From Piliocolobus tephrosceles (lineage: Eukaryota; Chordata; Mammalia; Primates; Cercopithecidae): a stretch of DNA of 64,000 bases. The translations under genes and the position numbers were made by a program. This document shows, piece after piece, positions 1 to 11,638 of the stretch. The stretch spans positions 194,625,046 through 194,689,045 of the forward strand of contig NC_045434.1 of NCBI RefSeq assembly GCF_002776525.5. The letters are read 5' to 3'. The stretch's first letter is position 1, and the number at the start of each line of letters is the position of its first letter. The notes under the pieces are model-generated. The model was not told where the DNA came from and made no database searches. It was given only the letters and a program-made list of their open reading frames with translations.

Positions 1-639
1 AGCTTTTATCTTATTTACACAGGAACCCTGGTGCTAAGTCACTCTATTGAGCAAGGGGAAGGAACAAGAAGGTTGATAGAGCAGGATGAAGAAGAATGCC
101 AAAGTTAGGACCTTGCTTAACTGAAGAAGGTGGCAGAAGCAGGGAGATAAAAAGAGCAAGGGATATAACTTCCTTTTATTTATACAAATAAAGTATCTTT
201 CCCACAGCAGTATGATCTGTGCATGTTTTAGTTGTTGATTGCAGATGGGATTTGAGTTTTGATACAACACTGCCATGTTTCTCAAAACCGTCTGCAGTTC
301 TGAGAAATGGATTTAAATCACCCATTTCCCAAGGTCAATTTCAGTGATGCAATATCTTGGTTACAACTACAAGGTGTAGTAAGTAAGGAGGTTCCAGATA
401 TGACAAATGTTGCTGCCGTATTTATTGGTCACTGTTCTCAATTCTATTCTGGAGCTCTTCTCTCACTGAAAGACATAAGGCCCATACACAGGACTGTTCC
501 TGGGAAATGAAGAATTGGAGGGAAATGGCTTTTTGTTTGTTATTGTTTCTGACAAGAAATCAGAGCCTTGTGTTTTCACTTCTCTTTTCTACCCTAAAAC
601 ATTTCACCTCAAAAATCATTCATTCATTATGACACAATG

Positions 640-760
640 ACCAGAGCCTAGATTTGGAGTCAGGGGCCCCAACTTCTATCTACTTGCTTGTTTGTGATCT
701 AGGGGCAAGTTACTAAACCTATGAATCCCTCCCATTTATAGAAATTCACTCCCGCTAAGA
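640..760 (+). mobile_element. MIR
   Basis: TTTGGAGTCAGGGGCCCC, GGGGCAAGTTACTAAACC. Confidence 0.55.
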
Positions 761-799
761 TCTTAGGGACTTCACCCTCAATGTGAAGGTTAAAATAAG

Positions 800-1103
800 T
801 TTTGTTTTGTTTTGTTTTTTTGAGACGGAGTTTCACTGTTGTTGCCCAGGCTGGAGTGCAATGGTGCGATCTCGGCCCACTGCAACCTCCACCTCCTGGG
901 TTGAAGCGATTCTCCTGCCTCAGCATCCTGAGTAGCTGGGATTACAGGCATGCACCACCACGCCCAGCTAATTTTGTTTTTTAGTAGAGACATAGTTTCT
1001 CCATGTTGGTCAGGCTGGTCTCAAATTCCCGACCTCAGGTGATCCGCCCACCTCAGTTTCCCAAAGTGCTGGGATTACAGGCATTGAGCCACCGTGCCTG
1101 GCC
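800..1103 (-). mobile_element. AluS, antisense
   Basis: T-rich tail, GAGACGGAGTTTCACTGTTG start and GCCTGGCC end. About 300 bp, in the EYA3 intron. Confidence 0.9.
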
Positions 1104-1302
1104 AAGTTGTTTTAATAGCACAACTTCACATTCTTTGGGTAGAGGGTCTACTGGATCTCTAGCTCCCATCCCTACTCTCCAGAAAGCAAACTACGTGGGC
1201 TGTCATTTAGTCCACCTAAGCACAGGCAGGTGAACCTAGCAGCAGCCCTCTTCTTTGGTTTTGAAAAGAGTATTCTAACAGGAAATTTCTTTTTCTCATC
1301 AG

Positions 1303-1403
1303 GTAAGGAGAGCTGCTTTGAGAGGATTGTGTCAAGGTTTGGAAAGAAAGTCACATATGTAGTGATTGGAGATGGACGAGATGAAGAAATTGCAGCCAAA
1401 CAG
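1303..1403 (+). CDS. EYA3: EYA3 penultimate coding exon (EYA domain)
   Basis: EYA3 is a transcriptional coactivator with a haloacid-dehalogenase-type protein tyrosine phosphatase domain at its C-terminus. It works with SIX proteins and dephosphorylates histone H2AX Tyr142. This 101-nt exon enters with two bases of a split glycine codon and then encodes 33 residues, starting KESCFERIV and ending DEEIAAKQ. The stretch VVIGDGRDEE is the conserved acidic HAD motif near the end of the EYA domain. The acceptor is TCATCAG and the donor is CAG/GTAACC. The residues match human EYA3 as I remember it, with no change seen. The downstream exon at 4912 is in phase. The paralogs EYA1, EYA2 and EYA4 share this region, but the gene neighbours (XKR8, SMPDL3B, RPA2) fix it as EYA3. 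Confidence 0.95.
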
Positions 1404-1896
1404 GTAACCGTGGTAAAGAAAAATAGTGTATGTGATTGTACATCGTGTAATTAGAAAAAATGAGAAAAACTACAAAATCTTAGCAATCTATTATGCATTT
1501 ATAGTATCTTCTCTTTCTTCCTCTCCCATTTTTCTTTAAAGAAAAAGAGGGTCTTTTTTTTCTCCAGATAGAGTTTTTCCTTTTAAGTTTTAGATCCATC
1601 CCTTCCTCTTCCTCCCTGTCCCTCAAGAATCTTAAAATCTTTAAGCCGTTCTACAGGGATCCCGTCATTCAACCTGAGATGTGCCCCATCTTCCATCTTC
1701 AAAGACAGTGCTTTCTCAAGCATCAGACTTGACTGCAAAAAGGCTAATCTTTCTTTCTTTTCCATTATTCAAGTTCTCAGACAGTACAACCAATAGCTCT
1801 TTCTGTAGAGAACGTCTTTCCTGCCTTTGAGCCCTGGAAAGATTGCTCTGATGTTAACCCCATCACTATACAGGTCCCAACTTCAGGTCACCCCTT

Positions 1897-2212
1897 ATTT
1901 ATTTATTTATTTATTTATTTATTTTCTTTTTTTGAGACGGAGTCTCACTCTGTCGCCCAGGCTGGAGTGCAATGGCATGACCTCGGCTCACTGCAGCCTC
2001 CGCCTCCTGGATTCAAGCAGTTCTCCTTCCTCAGCCTCCCAAGTAGCTGGGACTGTAGGCACCTGCCACCATGCCCAACTAATTTTTGTATTTTTAGTAG
2101 AGACAGGGTTTCCCATATTGGCCAGGCTAGTCTCGAACTCCTGACTTTGTGATCCACCTGCCTCGGCCTCCCAGAGTGCTGGGATTACAGCCTTGAGCCA
2201 CCACGCCCGGCC
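1897..2212 (-). mobile_element. AluS, antisense, with TTTA-rich tail
   Basis: Flanked by a perfect 13-bp target duplication, CAGGTCACCCCTT, at 1884-1896 and 2213-2225. The tail is expanded as (TTTA)n. Confidence 0.93.
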
Positions 2213-2758
2213 CAGGTCACCCCTTCTTGATATACAAAACAATAGTTGAAAGAATCTTGGCTATAGAACCTAAAATCCCATCTGTGTATCAGCTATGTGA
2301 CTTTGAACAATTATCCTTATCTGCTAAATGGATCTGTAGAAGTTCTTTCCCTCCCTACCCCAATTTATTTTCTTCCAGCAACTCTATTTCTTAGACCTGG
2401 AGGCATTAGGTTGCCAGCTAGAACCAGCTGCCCTGATACTCTTCATCCAGTTAAGTAGAAATCTTAGCAACTATAATAAAGTATAAGATTGGTAATCAGT
2501 TGGCATTATTATCTCATGTTTCCGTTTGCCACTTTATGTAGCAATTCAGGGATCCTTATTTTTTCGCATATGTTATGAAGCTTTAATTCTAATGTGCTTC
2601 TTGTTGCCCTCTTTGGGAAAGACACTAGTGGGTGTATGCATCAGTGTTTCCCGGTCTGAAGAAGGGTATGGGGGAGAGAAAGAACAACTCAAGTCATCAG
2701 CAGAGTTGGTAACTCTGAGCTAATGTCTAGAATCATCTACAATAGAATACACCATTGT

Positions 2759-3059
2759 GGCTGGGCACAGTGGCTCATGCCGATAATCCTAACACTTGGG
2801 GAGGCCGAGGCAGGCAAATCACATGAGATCAGGAGTTCGAAACTAGCCTGGCCAACATGGTGAAATCCCGTCTCTACTAAAAATATAAAAATTAGCTGGG
2901 CATGGTGGTGCACTCCTGTAATCCCAGCTACTCGGGAGGCTGAGGCATGAGAATTGCTTGAACCCTGAAGGCGGAGGTTGCAGTGAGCCGAGATTGCACC
3001 GCTGCACTCCAGCCTCGGCAGCAGAGCAAGACTCTGTCTCAAAAAAACAAACAAAAAAA
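2759..3059 (+). mobile_element. AluS
   Basis: Begins GGCTGGGCACAGTGGCTC and ends in an A-rich tail with AAAAAACAAAC. Confidence 0.9.
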
Positions 3060-3297
3060 GTATATACCCATTGGAAAATGCCTTAGCACTTTACCCAGTT
3101 CAAGTTATACTCTGTGAAGGATCTTTTCCGCAGCCTTTCTGACAGAAGTCTCTCTAGTCCTTGCTTGAATATGCCCAAGGATGAGGGCACTGGTTCCCAG
3201 TAGCCTGTTCCACCGAGGGGTCAACCAAACTGTTAGGGTGTTCCCCCTTCTACTGAGCAAAGATTTCTCTACCTTCATATACTAGGCTGGCATTCTT

Positions 3298-3600
3298 TTT
3301 TTTGTTTTGTTTTGTTTTTGAGATAGAGTCTCGCTCCATTGCCCAGGCTGGAGTGCAGTGGTATGATCTTGGCTCACTTCAGCCTCCGCCTCTGGGTTCA
3401 AGCAATTCTCATGCCTCAGCCTCCCAAGTAGCTGGGACTACAGGTGCACACCACCACTCTCAGCTAATTTTTATATTTTCAGTAGAGACAGCGTTTTGCC
3501 ATGATGGCCAGGCTGGTCTCAAACTCCTGACCTCAAGTGATCCACCCACCTTAGCCTCCCAAAGTGCTGGGATTGCAGGCATGAGCCACTGCACCTGGCC
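3298..3600 (-). mobile_element. AluS, antisense
   Basis: Flanked by an 11-bp duplication, CTGGCATTCTT, at 3287-3297 and 3607-3617. Confidence 0.9.
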
Positions 3601-3856
3601 TCTAGTCTGGCATTCTTGAACATAACAAATCGGTTTCCTCTTCTGTATGTTAATAGCCTTTTAAATACTATGTGTGAGCAGCTGGCTTAAAAAACAACTA
3701 GGGTATATGCCAAAATAACTGTGTTCTAGGACCTCAATATTCTGAGTAATTTGGAACCAGTTTCAACTAGATGATAGGAACGTTAATCTCAGCTTCATAG
3801 AACATGGTTTCCAACACTTGGGTTTATCAAAGCCCTCCTTTAAAATATGGCCTCCA

Positions 3857-3983
3857 CATGAGAATCACTTAAACCTGGGAGTGGAGGTTGTAGTGAGCCA
3901 AGGTAGCACCACTGCACCCCATCCTGGGCAAAAGAGCGAGACTCTGTCTCAAAAAATATAAAAAATAAATTTAATTTAATTTA
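3857..3983 (+). mobile_element. 5'-truncated Alu (right arm only)
   Basis: Starts within the right monomer (GAGAATCACTTAAACCTGGG) and ends in a TTTAATTT/A-rich tail. Bounded by AAAATATGGCCTCCA at 3842-3856 and 3984-3998. Confidence 0.8.
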
Positions 3984-3998
3984 AAAATATGGCCTCCA

Positions 3999-4292
3999 GG
4001 CACAGTGGCTCATGCCTGTAATCCCTAGCACTTTGGGAGGCCAAGGTGGGAGGATTGCTTGAGCCCAGGAGTTCAAGACCAGCCTGGACAATATAGTGAG
4101 GCTTCATCTCTGCAAGAAATAAAGAATTAGCCAGGTGTAGTGGCACATGCCTTTAGTCCCAGCTACTTGGGAGGCTGAGGTGGGAGGATCACTTGAGCTC
4201 AGGGGGCCAAGGCTGGAGGGAGCCATGTTCATACCACTACACTCCAGCCTGGGTGACAGAATGAAACCCTGTCTCAAAATAAAATAAAGAGT
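3999..4292 (+). mobile_element. AluJ/S inserted at the same target as its neighbour
   Basis: Starts GGCACAGTGGCTCATGCC (a few 5' bases absent) and ends in AAAATAAAATAAAG. Bounded by the same 15-mer at 3984-3998 and 4293-4307. Confidence 0.88.
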
Positions 4293-4529
4293 AAAATATG
4301 GCCTCCAGAACAGCACACAGTATTCTGGACATGATTCTGACTACATAATATAATGGGATTATTATTTCCCAGATCTGTACATTCTCCGTCTTGGACATAG
4401 ATAAAATTTAGGTCTTGTAGTTCTGAAACTTACAAGAAATTAACCATCCATAAGACAATATAATCTTATATCAAATACTAATTTTTCACCTGGGCCATTT
4501 TATTTGATCCTTAAGACCCTGTGTGATAA

Positions 4530-4655
4530 CTGGAATGCCTGTAGTGCTGGGGTAAGAGGATTGCTTGAGCCCAGATTCAAGGCCACAGTAAGCTATAATC
4601 ACACCACTGCCCTTCAGTCTAGGTGACACAGCAAGACCCTGTCTTCAAAATAATA
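4530..4655 (+). mobile_element. Degraded Alu monomer
   Basis: GGATTGCTTGAGCCCAG, then AATCACACCACTGCC and GCAAGACCCTGTCT mark an old Alu fragment. Confidence 0.65.
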
Positions 4656-4704
4656 GCTAGAACAGGTAATCTCTCAAAAGCACAAAGTACCACTGAAACT
4701 TATT

Positions 4705-4800
4705 AAAAATTTCTCACATTTACAAAGTGTGCAATGTACAAGGTCCTTATACATATGACTATTTGATCATTATTACAGCCCTGTGAGGCAGGGATAGATA
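4705..4800 (-). mobile_element. MIR
   Basis: GTACAAGGTCCTTATACATA and TTACAGCCCTGTGAGGCAGG. Confidence 0.5.
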
Positions 4801-4911
4801 GGGTTACCATATACCTTGGGGAGAGGTGTGCTGAGGAAAGAGTATGGGCAAATATTTAATATAAGCTCTCAGAAGAAGTTGGATTAACCAGCTATCCCCA
4901 CTCTCTTCCAG

Positions 4912-4992
4912 CACAACATGCCTTTCTGGAGGATCACAAACCATGGAGACCTTGTATCCCTTCACCAGGCTTTAGAGCTTGATTTTCTCTAA
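4912..4992 (+). CDS. EYA3: EYA3 terminal coding exon with stop codon
   Basis: Twenty-six codons plus TAA finish the EYA domain. The residues run HNMPFWRITNHGDLVSLHQA and end in LELDFL, the near-invariant C-terminus of EYA proteins. The exon starts in phase 0 after CTCTCTTCCAG and joins the CAG-ending exon at 1403. The stop is at 4990-4992. No frameshift or substitution is apparent against the human protein from memory. Confidence 0.95.
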   Translation, partial: HNMPFWRITNHGDLVSLHQALELDFL

Positions 4993-5069
4993 GAACTGGA
5001 ATGACGAGCCTTCCCCTTGAGCTCCTTTTCACTCCTGAAGGGAGCTGGAGACTGGAACCAACTGAGAAC

Positions 5070-5165
5070 TTTCTCTGTCTCTCTCTCTCTCTCTGTCTCT
5101 CTCTTCCTCTCTCTCTCTCTCTCTCTCTGTCTCTCCCTCCCTCCTTCGCTCTCTCTGTCTGTCTT
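5070..5165 (+). repeat. CT-rich microsatellite in EYA3 3' UTR
   Basis: Imperfect (CT)n with GTCT interruptions and CCCTCCCTCC near the end. It starts 78 nt after the EYA3 stop codon. Confidence 0.9.
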
Positions 5166-6390
5166 TATCCATGGAATGCTGGCGAGAACACAATCAGAAC
5201 CAACAGCTGCAATTTTTGCTAAGAGTGAGCTGTAGCCCCGTGTTCATCTCCATACAGAAGCAGGAGACAGTTGGATAGACAGAACAATGGACTCACTACA
5301 GCTACAGTGCTTTTAATTCTTCTGTGTTTTGTTTTTGTTTTTTTGTTTTTTGTTTTTGTTTTTTTTCAAAAAATGAAAAAGGAAATTCCTGGGGCAGAGT
5401 TGCACTCTTAGTCCATGACAAGATTGAGAATTACTCATAACTTGTGGTGATCAGATAAATGCAGCAGACTTTTATGATAACATCTCTTGCGGTCTTAGAG
5501 TCTCCTTAGCTTAGAATCTCACTTATTTCCAGCGAATGTGTATGTTATTTTTATAGGTAAGGGTCTGATCTCTGACACAGGTTTCTGCCACTTTCTTTTT
5601 CTAGCAAGAAAGTGTGTAAAGTCTTGAAAATAGTAATTGAAATACCTAAAATACCTCTCTGTGGCAGTAGCACCTCTATAGCTGCTCCAGTGGTCTGCTC
5701 TCTAGGATGATTCCTTTCCTGTTCTTCCATCTCCTAGCTGGTGAACTGTGGGGCACTGAACACTGAGTAACTTTAAACTTTGGCATTTCCCATCTAGAAG
5801 CCTTAGTCTTCTTTCCAGTCTCTTTTCCCTTTAGTCAAATGGCACAACCCTAAAAACTCTTTCAGCTTGACTGCCATTCAGACTGTATCCCAGGAGGCTT
5901 AGCTTCCAAACTGGAGAGAAGGAACTAAAGTGTCTTATGAATTTCGGCTTCTTTGGCTCTTGAGACCGAAAGGATCTACCTGTTCCTCCTGCAGAGAAGT
6001 ACCCATTTCCCATCAGATGCTCACCCCTGCAGTTTCTTCCTTCTTAGTCATCATAATGCTAGTTTCTTACCCCTTTCCTGCCCTCTGCACCTCATGTCCA
6101 CCTCCAGGCAGCTCTGGCTAGTCCCCAAGTATTAGACCCAAGAATTCAAATCAAATCTAAAAACATGCTTATAACTACATTTTGGCCAAAACTGCCAATG
6201 TATTTGACTTCCTTTGTGGAAGCCCTAAGACATATGAAGGATGTCCCAGGTATATATTTACCTAGATCTCTGCCTGAAACTGAAGAGCAGATTGCTGTAT
6301 TTAAATTTTCCCATGGAAAACACTGCTTCTCAAATCCCATTCTAAAGTAGGAAACCAGAAAGACTTTGCTGATTGTCGGGGGAGGGGAGG

Positions 6391-6508
6391 TACAGACAGG
6401 GTTTCACTTTGTTACCAAGGCTGGTCTCGAACACCTGGCCTCAAGCGATCCTCCCACCTTGGCCTCTGAAAGTGTTGGGATTATAGGCATGAGCCACTGC
6501 ACCCAGCC
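6391..6508 (-). mobile_element. Antisense Alu monomer in EYA3 3' UTR
   Basis: AGGGTTTCACTTTGTTACC through GCACCCAGCC, about 118 bp, one monomer only. Confidence 0.75.
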
Positions 6509-7796
6509 AGACTTTCCTGATTTAAATGAGAGTGCTGCATCATTCCCTACTTCATGACCCAAAACTTAATCCTGGGCCAAATGCAGGAGCATCTCTCGAC
6601 CTCTGGGCAGATTGGTGGGTGCACTAGTCACAGCCTTCCAGCCCAGCCATGATTGTTGGATGCCCCATCCCTCCAAGAGCAATTTGGGCATCTGCTCAGG
6701 CAGGATAAAATTCCCTAGAGCTGAGGAAGTTCAGCCTTTCCCCGGCTGCAAAGAGACAGATGATACGAGCATCTCAGATTGAGATGCAGGATTGGTCCGC
6801 AGAAGGAGGCATCGTTGACCAACCCCAGCTATCATTGCTTGTCGCCAGAGACTCTGCATACCCATTTCCAAAGATGTTGCAGCACAAAGAGGCAAGACTC
6901 CTTTCAATGCCAGGCCACCCAGATAGCAACAGAGAGAGGCTGGTATACACATTCCTTCAGAACTCATTGAAAAGTGCTCATGACTCACAATTTGAAGGAG
7001 TAAGTTTTTGCTGAGTAGCTGAAGTCAGTGCTCCTTTACTTAGCTGCCTCTTTGGCCTTGTTTCCTGTGGGTTGGGAGGAGCGAGATGTAGTGTGAGGTA
7101 GGCCTTCTCTTGGTCTGTATTCAGCATAGTTCCTTAGATGCTGCTCTGCCTTGTTTGATGGTTGATCTTAGGAAGCTCTAGGTTTTACTCTGAAGCCTCA
7201 AACCCTCCCCCTAATGCAGTATAGCTGTTGGGTTTTTGTCCTGGACAAAGGCCACAGCTGTTGTGCTGCGCTTCAGGTTTGTGAGTCTACAGAGTGGTAC
7301 CCCCACCATGCACACAAGCACACACACAGATACTTCCCTCTCCACCCTTATGGGAGCTCTTTATTTTAGAATATAACTTGGACTCACTTTTATCAATGGC
7401 TTTTTTCCTCTTGCTCTGACTTCCTAGCTTAGCTCTTTCCAAAAGTAACTTGAACTTGACCAAGAGAGGTAAGGAGGCTGAGCAGAGCAATCTCTGCTCA
7501 TTCCTGGTTGTTGCCACCCTCATTTAGATGGAAGAGAAAACAGGAGCTTCTTGGCTTTTTGCCAGAATGAATTGTCCAGGGAACATGGTGCTGTCTGTAA
7601 TTACCCTGCCTTTTTCTCCACCCCAACACAAAAGTCTGGAAAGGAAAATAAGTGGGTAGGATTAAGAGCTGTTGGAAGTAGAGGGCCAAAGGACACTGTG
7701 AGTCCATTCATCAAGGGGAAGGCCCTCTTCATTTGAGTCCTCATGAAATTAGCCAAATGATGAGTCCTTCCCCAGCTGGGCGTGGTGGGTTCTCTT

Positions 7797-8094
7797 TTTT
7801 TTTTTTTTGAGGTGGAGTCTCGCTCTGTCACCCAGGCTGGAGTGCAGTGGCATGATCTCTCAGCTCACTGCAACCTCTGCCTCCCAGGTTCAAGCGATTC
7901 TCCTACCTCAGCCTCCTGAGTAGCTGAGAATACAGGCACCCACCACCATGCCCAGCTAATTTTTGTATTTTTAGTAGAGACGGGGTTTCACCATGTTGAC
8001 CAGGCTGTTCTCAAAACTCCTGACCTCAGGTGATCTGCTCGCCTCGGCCTCCCAAAGTGCTGGGATTACAGGCGTGAGCCACTGCGCCCGGCCT
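7797..8094 (-). mobile_element. AluS, antisense, in EYA3 3' UTR
   Basis: T16 tract then GAGGTGGAGTCTCGCTCTG, ending GCGCCCGGCC. GTGGGTTCT occurs on both sides as a probable target duplication. Confidence 0.9.
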
Positions 8095-9037
8095 GGCACT
8101 GTGGGTTCTACAAGATGGGTCTGTAATGTCACAGTGAGGGCTCTCTCTAGTAGTAGATCTGGAGTGAGGTGTGTCTTGGGTTGAGGAGGTGGCTTGACTT
8201 TCGAATGTAAAACTGACTGTGCCTTAGCATCACCCTGTCCAGTGCCCCTGGGGCAGCTGGTAGTGTCCAGAAGAATGGACACCTGCTCCAGATTTAGATG
8301 CCTATCTGGGCTTTTGTTTGATTTGGGGTGTTCCTGTCTAGTGTAAAGCTAGTGAGTTGTCCCAAGAGACTGATGCCACAGCTTGTTCGTAGTTTACACA
8401 AACTCAGCTTTAAAGCTCCAGATAGAATCTGATTGACAAACTCTAGCTGCAGCATGTGGAGCTTCTAGATGTTTACTACCTTGAATGATGGTCAGTGTCA
8501 CTGAACCACTGGGGGAGGGGAGTATGGGGTAGAGCAATGGTCTAGGCTAACAAGTGGTGAGCTTAGGGTCTTCCTCTGACTCCTTACTCCTCAAGGAGGC
8601 AGTTAGGGTCCCTCTTAAGCAGGCTTCTATTTCTTACCACTAAATTGGTGTCCTTTTTCATCCAGAAGTTAGAACTCCCCAGATATTCACACTATAGGGT
8701 CTGAATTCCGAGATTCTAAAATATCTTAAACCACAAGAGAGAAAATGTAGTGCTGCCCCAGCCCCAGTCAGCAGGCCATCTGTCCCTTCCTCTCCTGAGT
8801 CAGACAGCTCTGGCAAGCAAGGCTCCTTGGCTAGTTCCTAATGCACTGACAGGAGCCCTCCCATTAAGGACGACTTCTACTCAAAATGCGACTCTCCCTC
8901 CGGACTTCAGATGCCTCTGTTAGCAGGAAAAGGCATTGATCGGATTGGATATATTTATGTGACTGCGGGCATTTGTGGCTGTAGAATCCGTGACCATAAT
9001 GTTATATGTAATGGGAACTATCTTATAAACTTGAAAA

Positions 9038-9043
9038 AATAAA
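9038..9043 (+). terminator. EYA3: EYA3 polyadenylation signal AATAAA
   Basis: AATAAA is followed 15-25 nt later by a T/GT-rich stretch (TTTTTATTTTCTATAGTTTGCTCCTGTGTC in pieces), the usual cleavage context. It sits about 4 kb after the EYA3 stop. Confidence 0.8.
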
Positions 9044-9409
9044 AGTTTTTATTTTCTATAGTTTGCTCCTGTGTCTTTTCTGAATAGGATCAGCATAGTT
9101 GCCCAGCTGTGTGGGGTCCTAATTATGGCTTCATAAAAATTCTAAAGAGTTCATTAGAAAGATGTCACCCTTTCAGTAACTGGGTCATTTCACCAAAAAA
9201 GTAAAAACAAACCATTTGGTATAAATATACATGGAAAAATATTTTACAGTAATTTGCATGGGAGCATGTATTGTTTCTAAAATATATTTTGCTTTTAAAG
9301 TTTAGAACTGGAGTGAGAAAAGATTTCACTCGCTGCCAAATGTGCTGAAATTTAATTATTAAGGAGAGAAATCAGTACCTTGCCGCGCTGCACTTAAACC
9401 GCAAAAGCG

Positions 9410-9709
9410 CCGGGCGTGGTGGCTCAAGCCTGTAATCCCAGCACTTTGGGAGGCCGAGACGGGTGGATCACGAGGTCAGGAGATCGAGACCATCCTGGCT
9501 AACACGGTGAAACCCCGTCTCTACTAAAAAATACAAAAAACTAGCCAGGCGAAGTGGCGGGCGCCTGTAGTCCCAGCTACTCAGGAGGCTGAGGCAGGAG
9601 AATGGCGTGAACCTGGGAGGCGGAGCTTGCAGTGAGCTGAGATCCGGCCACTGCACTCCAGCCTGGGTGACAGAGCGAGACTCCGTCTCAAAAAAAAAAA
9701 AAAAAAAAA
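9410..9709 (+). mobile_element. Young AluY of Old World monkey (AluYR) type
   Basis: Very close to an AluY consensus, with a long pure A tail. It carries GGCTCAAGCCTG, GAGACGGGTGGATC, AAACTAGCCAGGCGAAG and GAGATCCGGCCACTG, variants I associate with cercopithecid AluYR. The flanks AAACCGCAAAAGCG (9396-9409) and AAACCCCAAAAGCG (9710-9723) differ at one base. Confidence 0.88.
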
Positions 9710-10230
9710 AAACCCCAAAAGCGATAAAACTAGCAAACTGATATCAGACCTCATTTGATTTGCCCTGATTTCATGTCACATCAACTACTTATTCTCATTT
9801 CATTTCTCTGATTTGGGTCTGGCTGCATCCCTCTGGTCTGGAAAACAGTCACGAAGCCTTTCTGCCTTTTAGTCAATGAAGAAAAACAGAATTGGGTTCT
9901 AGCTTCCAAGTACCATAAATGTCAGGCCATAAGATGTATTTTTCCAAAAATTCCCCAGAAAAGAGGAAGTTGCCTATTCTAGTAATTAAATGTTTTCCTC
10001 ATTAGGTGCACATTAGTTTAAGCAAACCCGTTAGCTGCTATATCCTTATTCAGTTATAAGTACAAACACTAGAAGTATTGATTTCCAAGCACAGAGGAGA
10101 TAAACATCTCCATCTCTTCCTGCAATTGCAGGTGTGTGTGTATGTTTACATGTATTCAATTAGAAGAATGGTCCTTTGTTCTAAGATTGGTACATCCTTT
10201 TATGAGATGATAAAAACAAATGGTGGTAGT

Positions 10231-10534
10231 TTTTTTGTTGTTGTTTTGTCGTTGTTGTTGTTTTGAGACGGAGTTTTGCTTTTGTTGCGCAGACTGGAGT
10301 CCAGTGGCACGATGTTGGTCCGCCTCCCGTGTTCAGGCGATTCTCCTGCCTCAGCCTCCCGAGCAGCTGGGATTACAGGCATGCGCCACCACGCCTGGCT
10401 AATTTTGAATTTTTAGTAGAGATGGGGTTTCTCCATGTTGGTCAGGCTGGTCACGATCTCCCGACCTCAGGTGATCCACCCACCTCGGCCTCCCGAAGTG
10501 CTGGGATTACAGGTGTGGGCCACCGTGCCCGGCC
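10231..10534 (-). mobile_element. AluS, antisense
   Basis: Perfect 13-bp duplication, AAATGGTGGTAGT, at 10218-10230 and 10535-10547. The tail carries TTG repeats. About 20 bp of the right monomer are missing near 10320. Confidence 0.92.
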
Positions 10535-11638
10535 AAATGGTGGTAGTCTTGAATGCCCTTTCTTTGTGAAAATTAAGTTTCAACCCTGTTGGCCATTTTA
10601 TAGGTACATGATACTCAAAAGTCTGAAAATCACTAGACAGGATGATCTGCAGGATCCTTTCCGCCTCTAACCATTGCTTGTATGTAAAAGTCACTAGCAT
10701 CGTCTTCCCAGATCCTCTCCCTGCCCCCACCCTTCATCTCTGGGTCATCTTTAGCTCCAGGCCAACAGAGTGGTTACAAGTGCTTCTTCATCCGTGGAAT
10801 TCTGTGTGCATCATTCCTTCCATCACAGTGGTTCAAGCTACCAGTGACTCCAGGTTCTGCTCCTTCTCAGGACATTTATAGGCCACCCCCAAGTCACTGC
10901 TAACCAGCTTACCTGTTTTGCAGGAAGGCCTTCCCCAGCCATTCTATATAAAGTTGTAATTCCCACCCCCAACACACAAACACCTACTCTCTCTCCCTAT
11001 CCCTTTCCCTTTTTCTTTCAGCACTTAACACTATCTGATAGGCTAAATGTTTTACTTACCCTGGTTTTTGTGTCTCCACCAGAATAGTAACAGAGCTGAG
11101 ACTATTCTGGATCCCATCACAGCAGTGACTGGAACCTTTTCTTCTCTATCTCAAGTGACTTTTCTGTCCCTTGTTTCTCCAAACCACAGACCTCCTAGAA
11201 CAGCAAAAGGTTCCACTTCCCCAGCACCATCACCCACCACATTCACATCCCCTAAGGCACCTCATTACTTCACGCCTCAGAGGTCCCAGCAAGACGACCT
11301 TTCTTCACCAGGCTCCTATATTCACTTCCTGGTCCTAAATGTGTGTGTGGCCACTCCTGCGGGGCCCAGCAGCAGAGCTGGTGGTGAAGAGGGATGCACT
11401 AAGCCCAGATCTGGATTCTTATCTCCAGCTGAGCTGTCAACCCCATGCTGGCTCACCAGCTCCTGAAACTTCAAACACGAGGTTGAGAAGCCCCACCTAA
11501 GCCAGACCTCTCTGTTCATGGACCTTGACTAATTTTGAGAGGTAGATTTTATGTCCCTGACCTCTTCCAGTTCAGGCTCTGAACTCCATAAGAGATTTCG
11601 TTTGAGGACACAGACTAGGTTGGAGGATTTCATGAGGC

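Larger units (their letters stand above)
1..1302 (+). other. EYA3: EYA3 intron (3' part of the intron before the penultimate coding exon)
   Basis: No coding exon is visible before 1303. The stretch holds a MIR remnant near 640-760 and an antisense Alu at 800-1103. It ends in a pyrimidine-rich acceptor (TTTCTTTTTCTCATCAG) at 1286-1302. The preceding EYA3 exon lies outside the window. Confidence 0.8.
1404..4911 (+). other. EYA3: EYA3 last intron
   Basis: A GT-AG intron of about 3.5 kb, ending in the acceptor CTCTCTTCCAG at 4901-4911. It contains five Alus or Alu fragments, a 15-bp target site present three times (3842-4307), and MIR remnants. No coding sequence is seen. Confidence 0.9.
4993..9060 (+). 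other. EYA3: EYA3 3' untranslated region
   Basis: From the stop codon to just past AATAAA is about 4.07 kb, consistent with the known long EYA3 mRNA. It contains a CT-rich microsatellite (5070-5165), an A/T-rich tract near 5325-5375, an antisense Alu left-monomer fragment (6391-6508) and a full antisense Alu (7797-8094). The rest is unique sequence. Short open frames here show no protein similarity I recognise. The UTR extent rests on the single strong polyadenylation signal, and earlier sites are possible. Confidence 0.8.
9061..11620. other. Intergenic spacer between convergent EYA3 and XKR8
   Basis: The two genes converge here (EYA3 +, XKR8 -). It holds one young AluY (9410-9709), one older antisense Alu (10231-10534) and unique sequence. 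The open frame at 11047-11466 shows nothing I recognise as coding. Confidence 0.7.

Noticed and set aside
307..510. Candidate extra EYA3 exon (MDLNHPFPKV...)
   Set aside because: Not part of EYA3 as known, lacks clear splice sites in phase, and is probably chance.
11047..11466. 139-codon plus-strand frame between EYA3 and XKR8
   Set aside because: No family resemblance, no splice or promoter context, and composition similar to its flanks.
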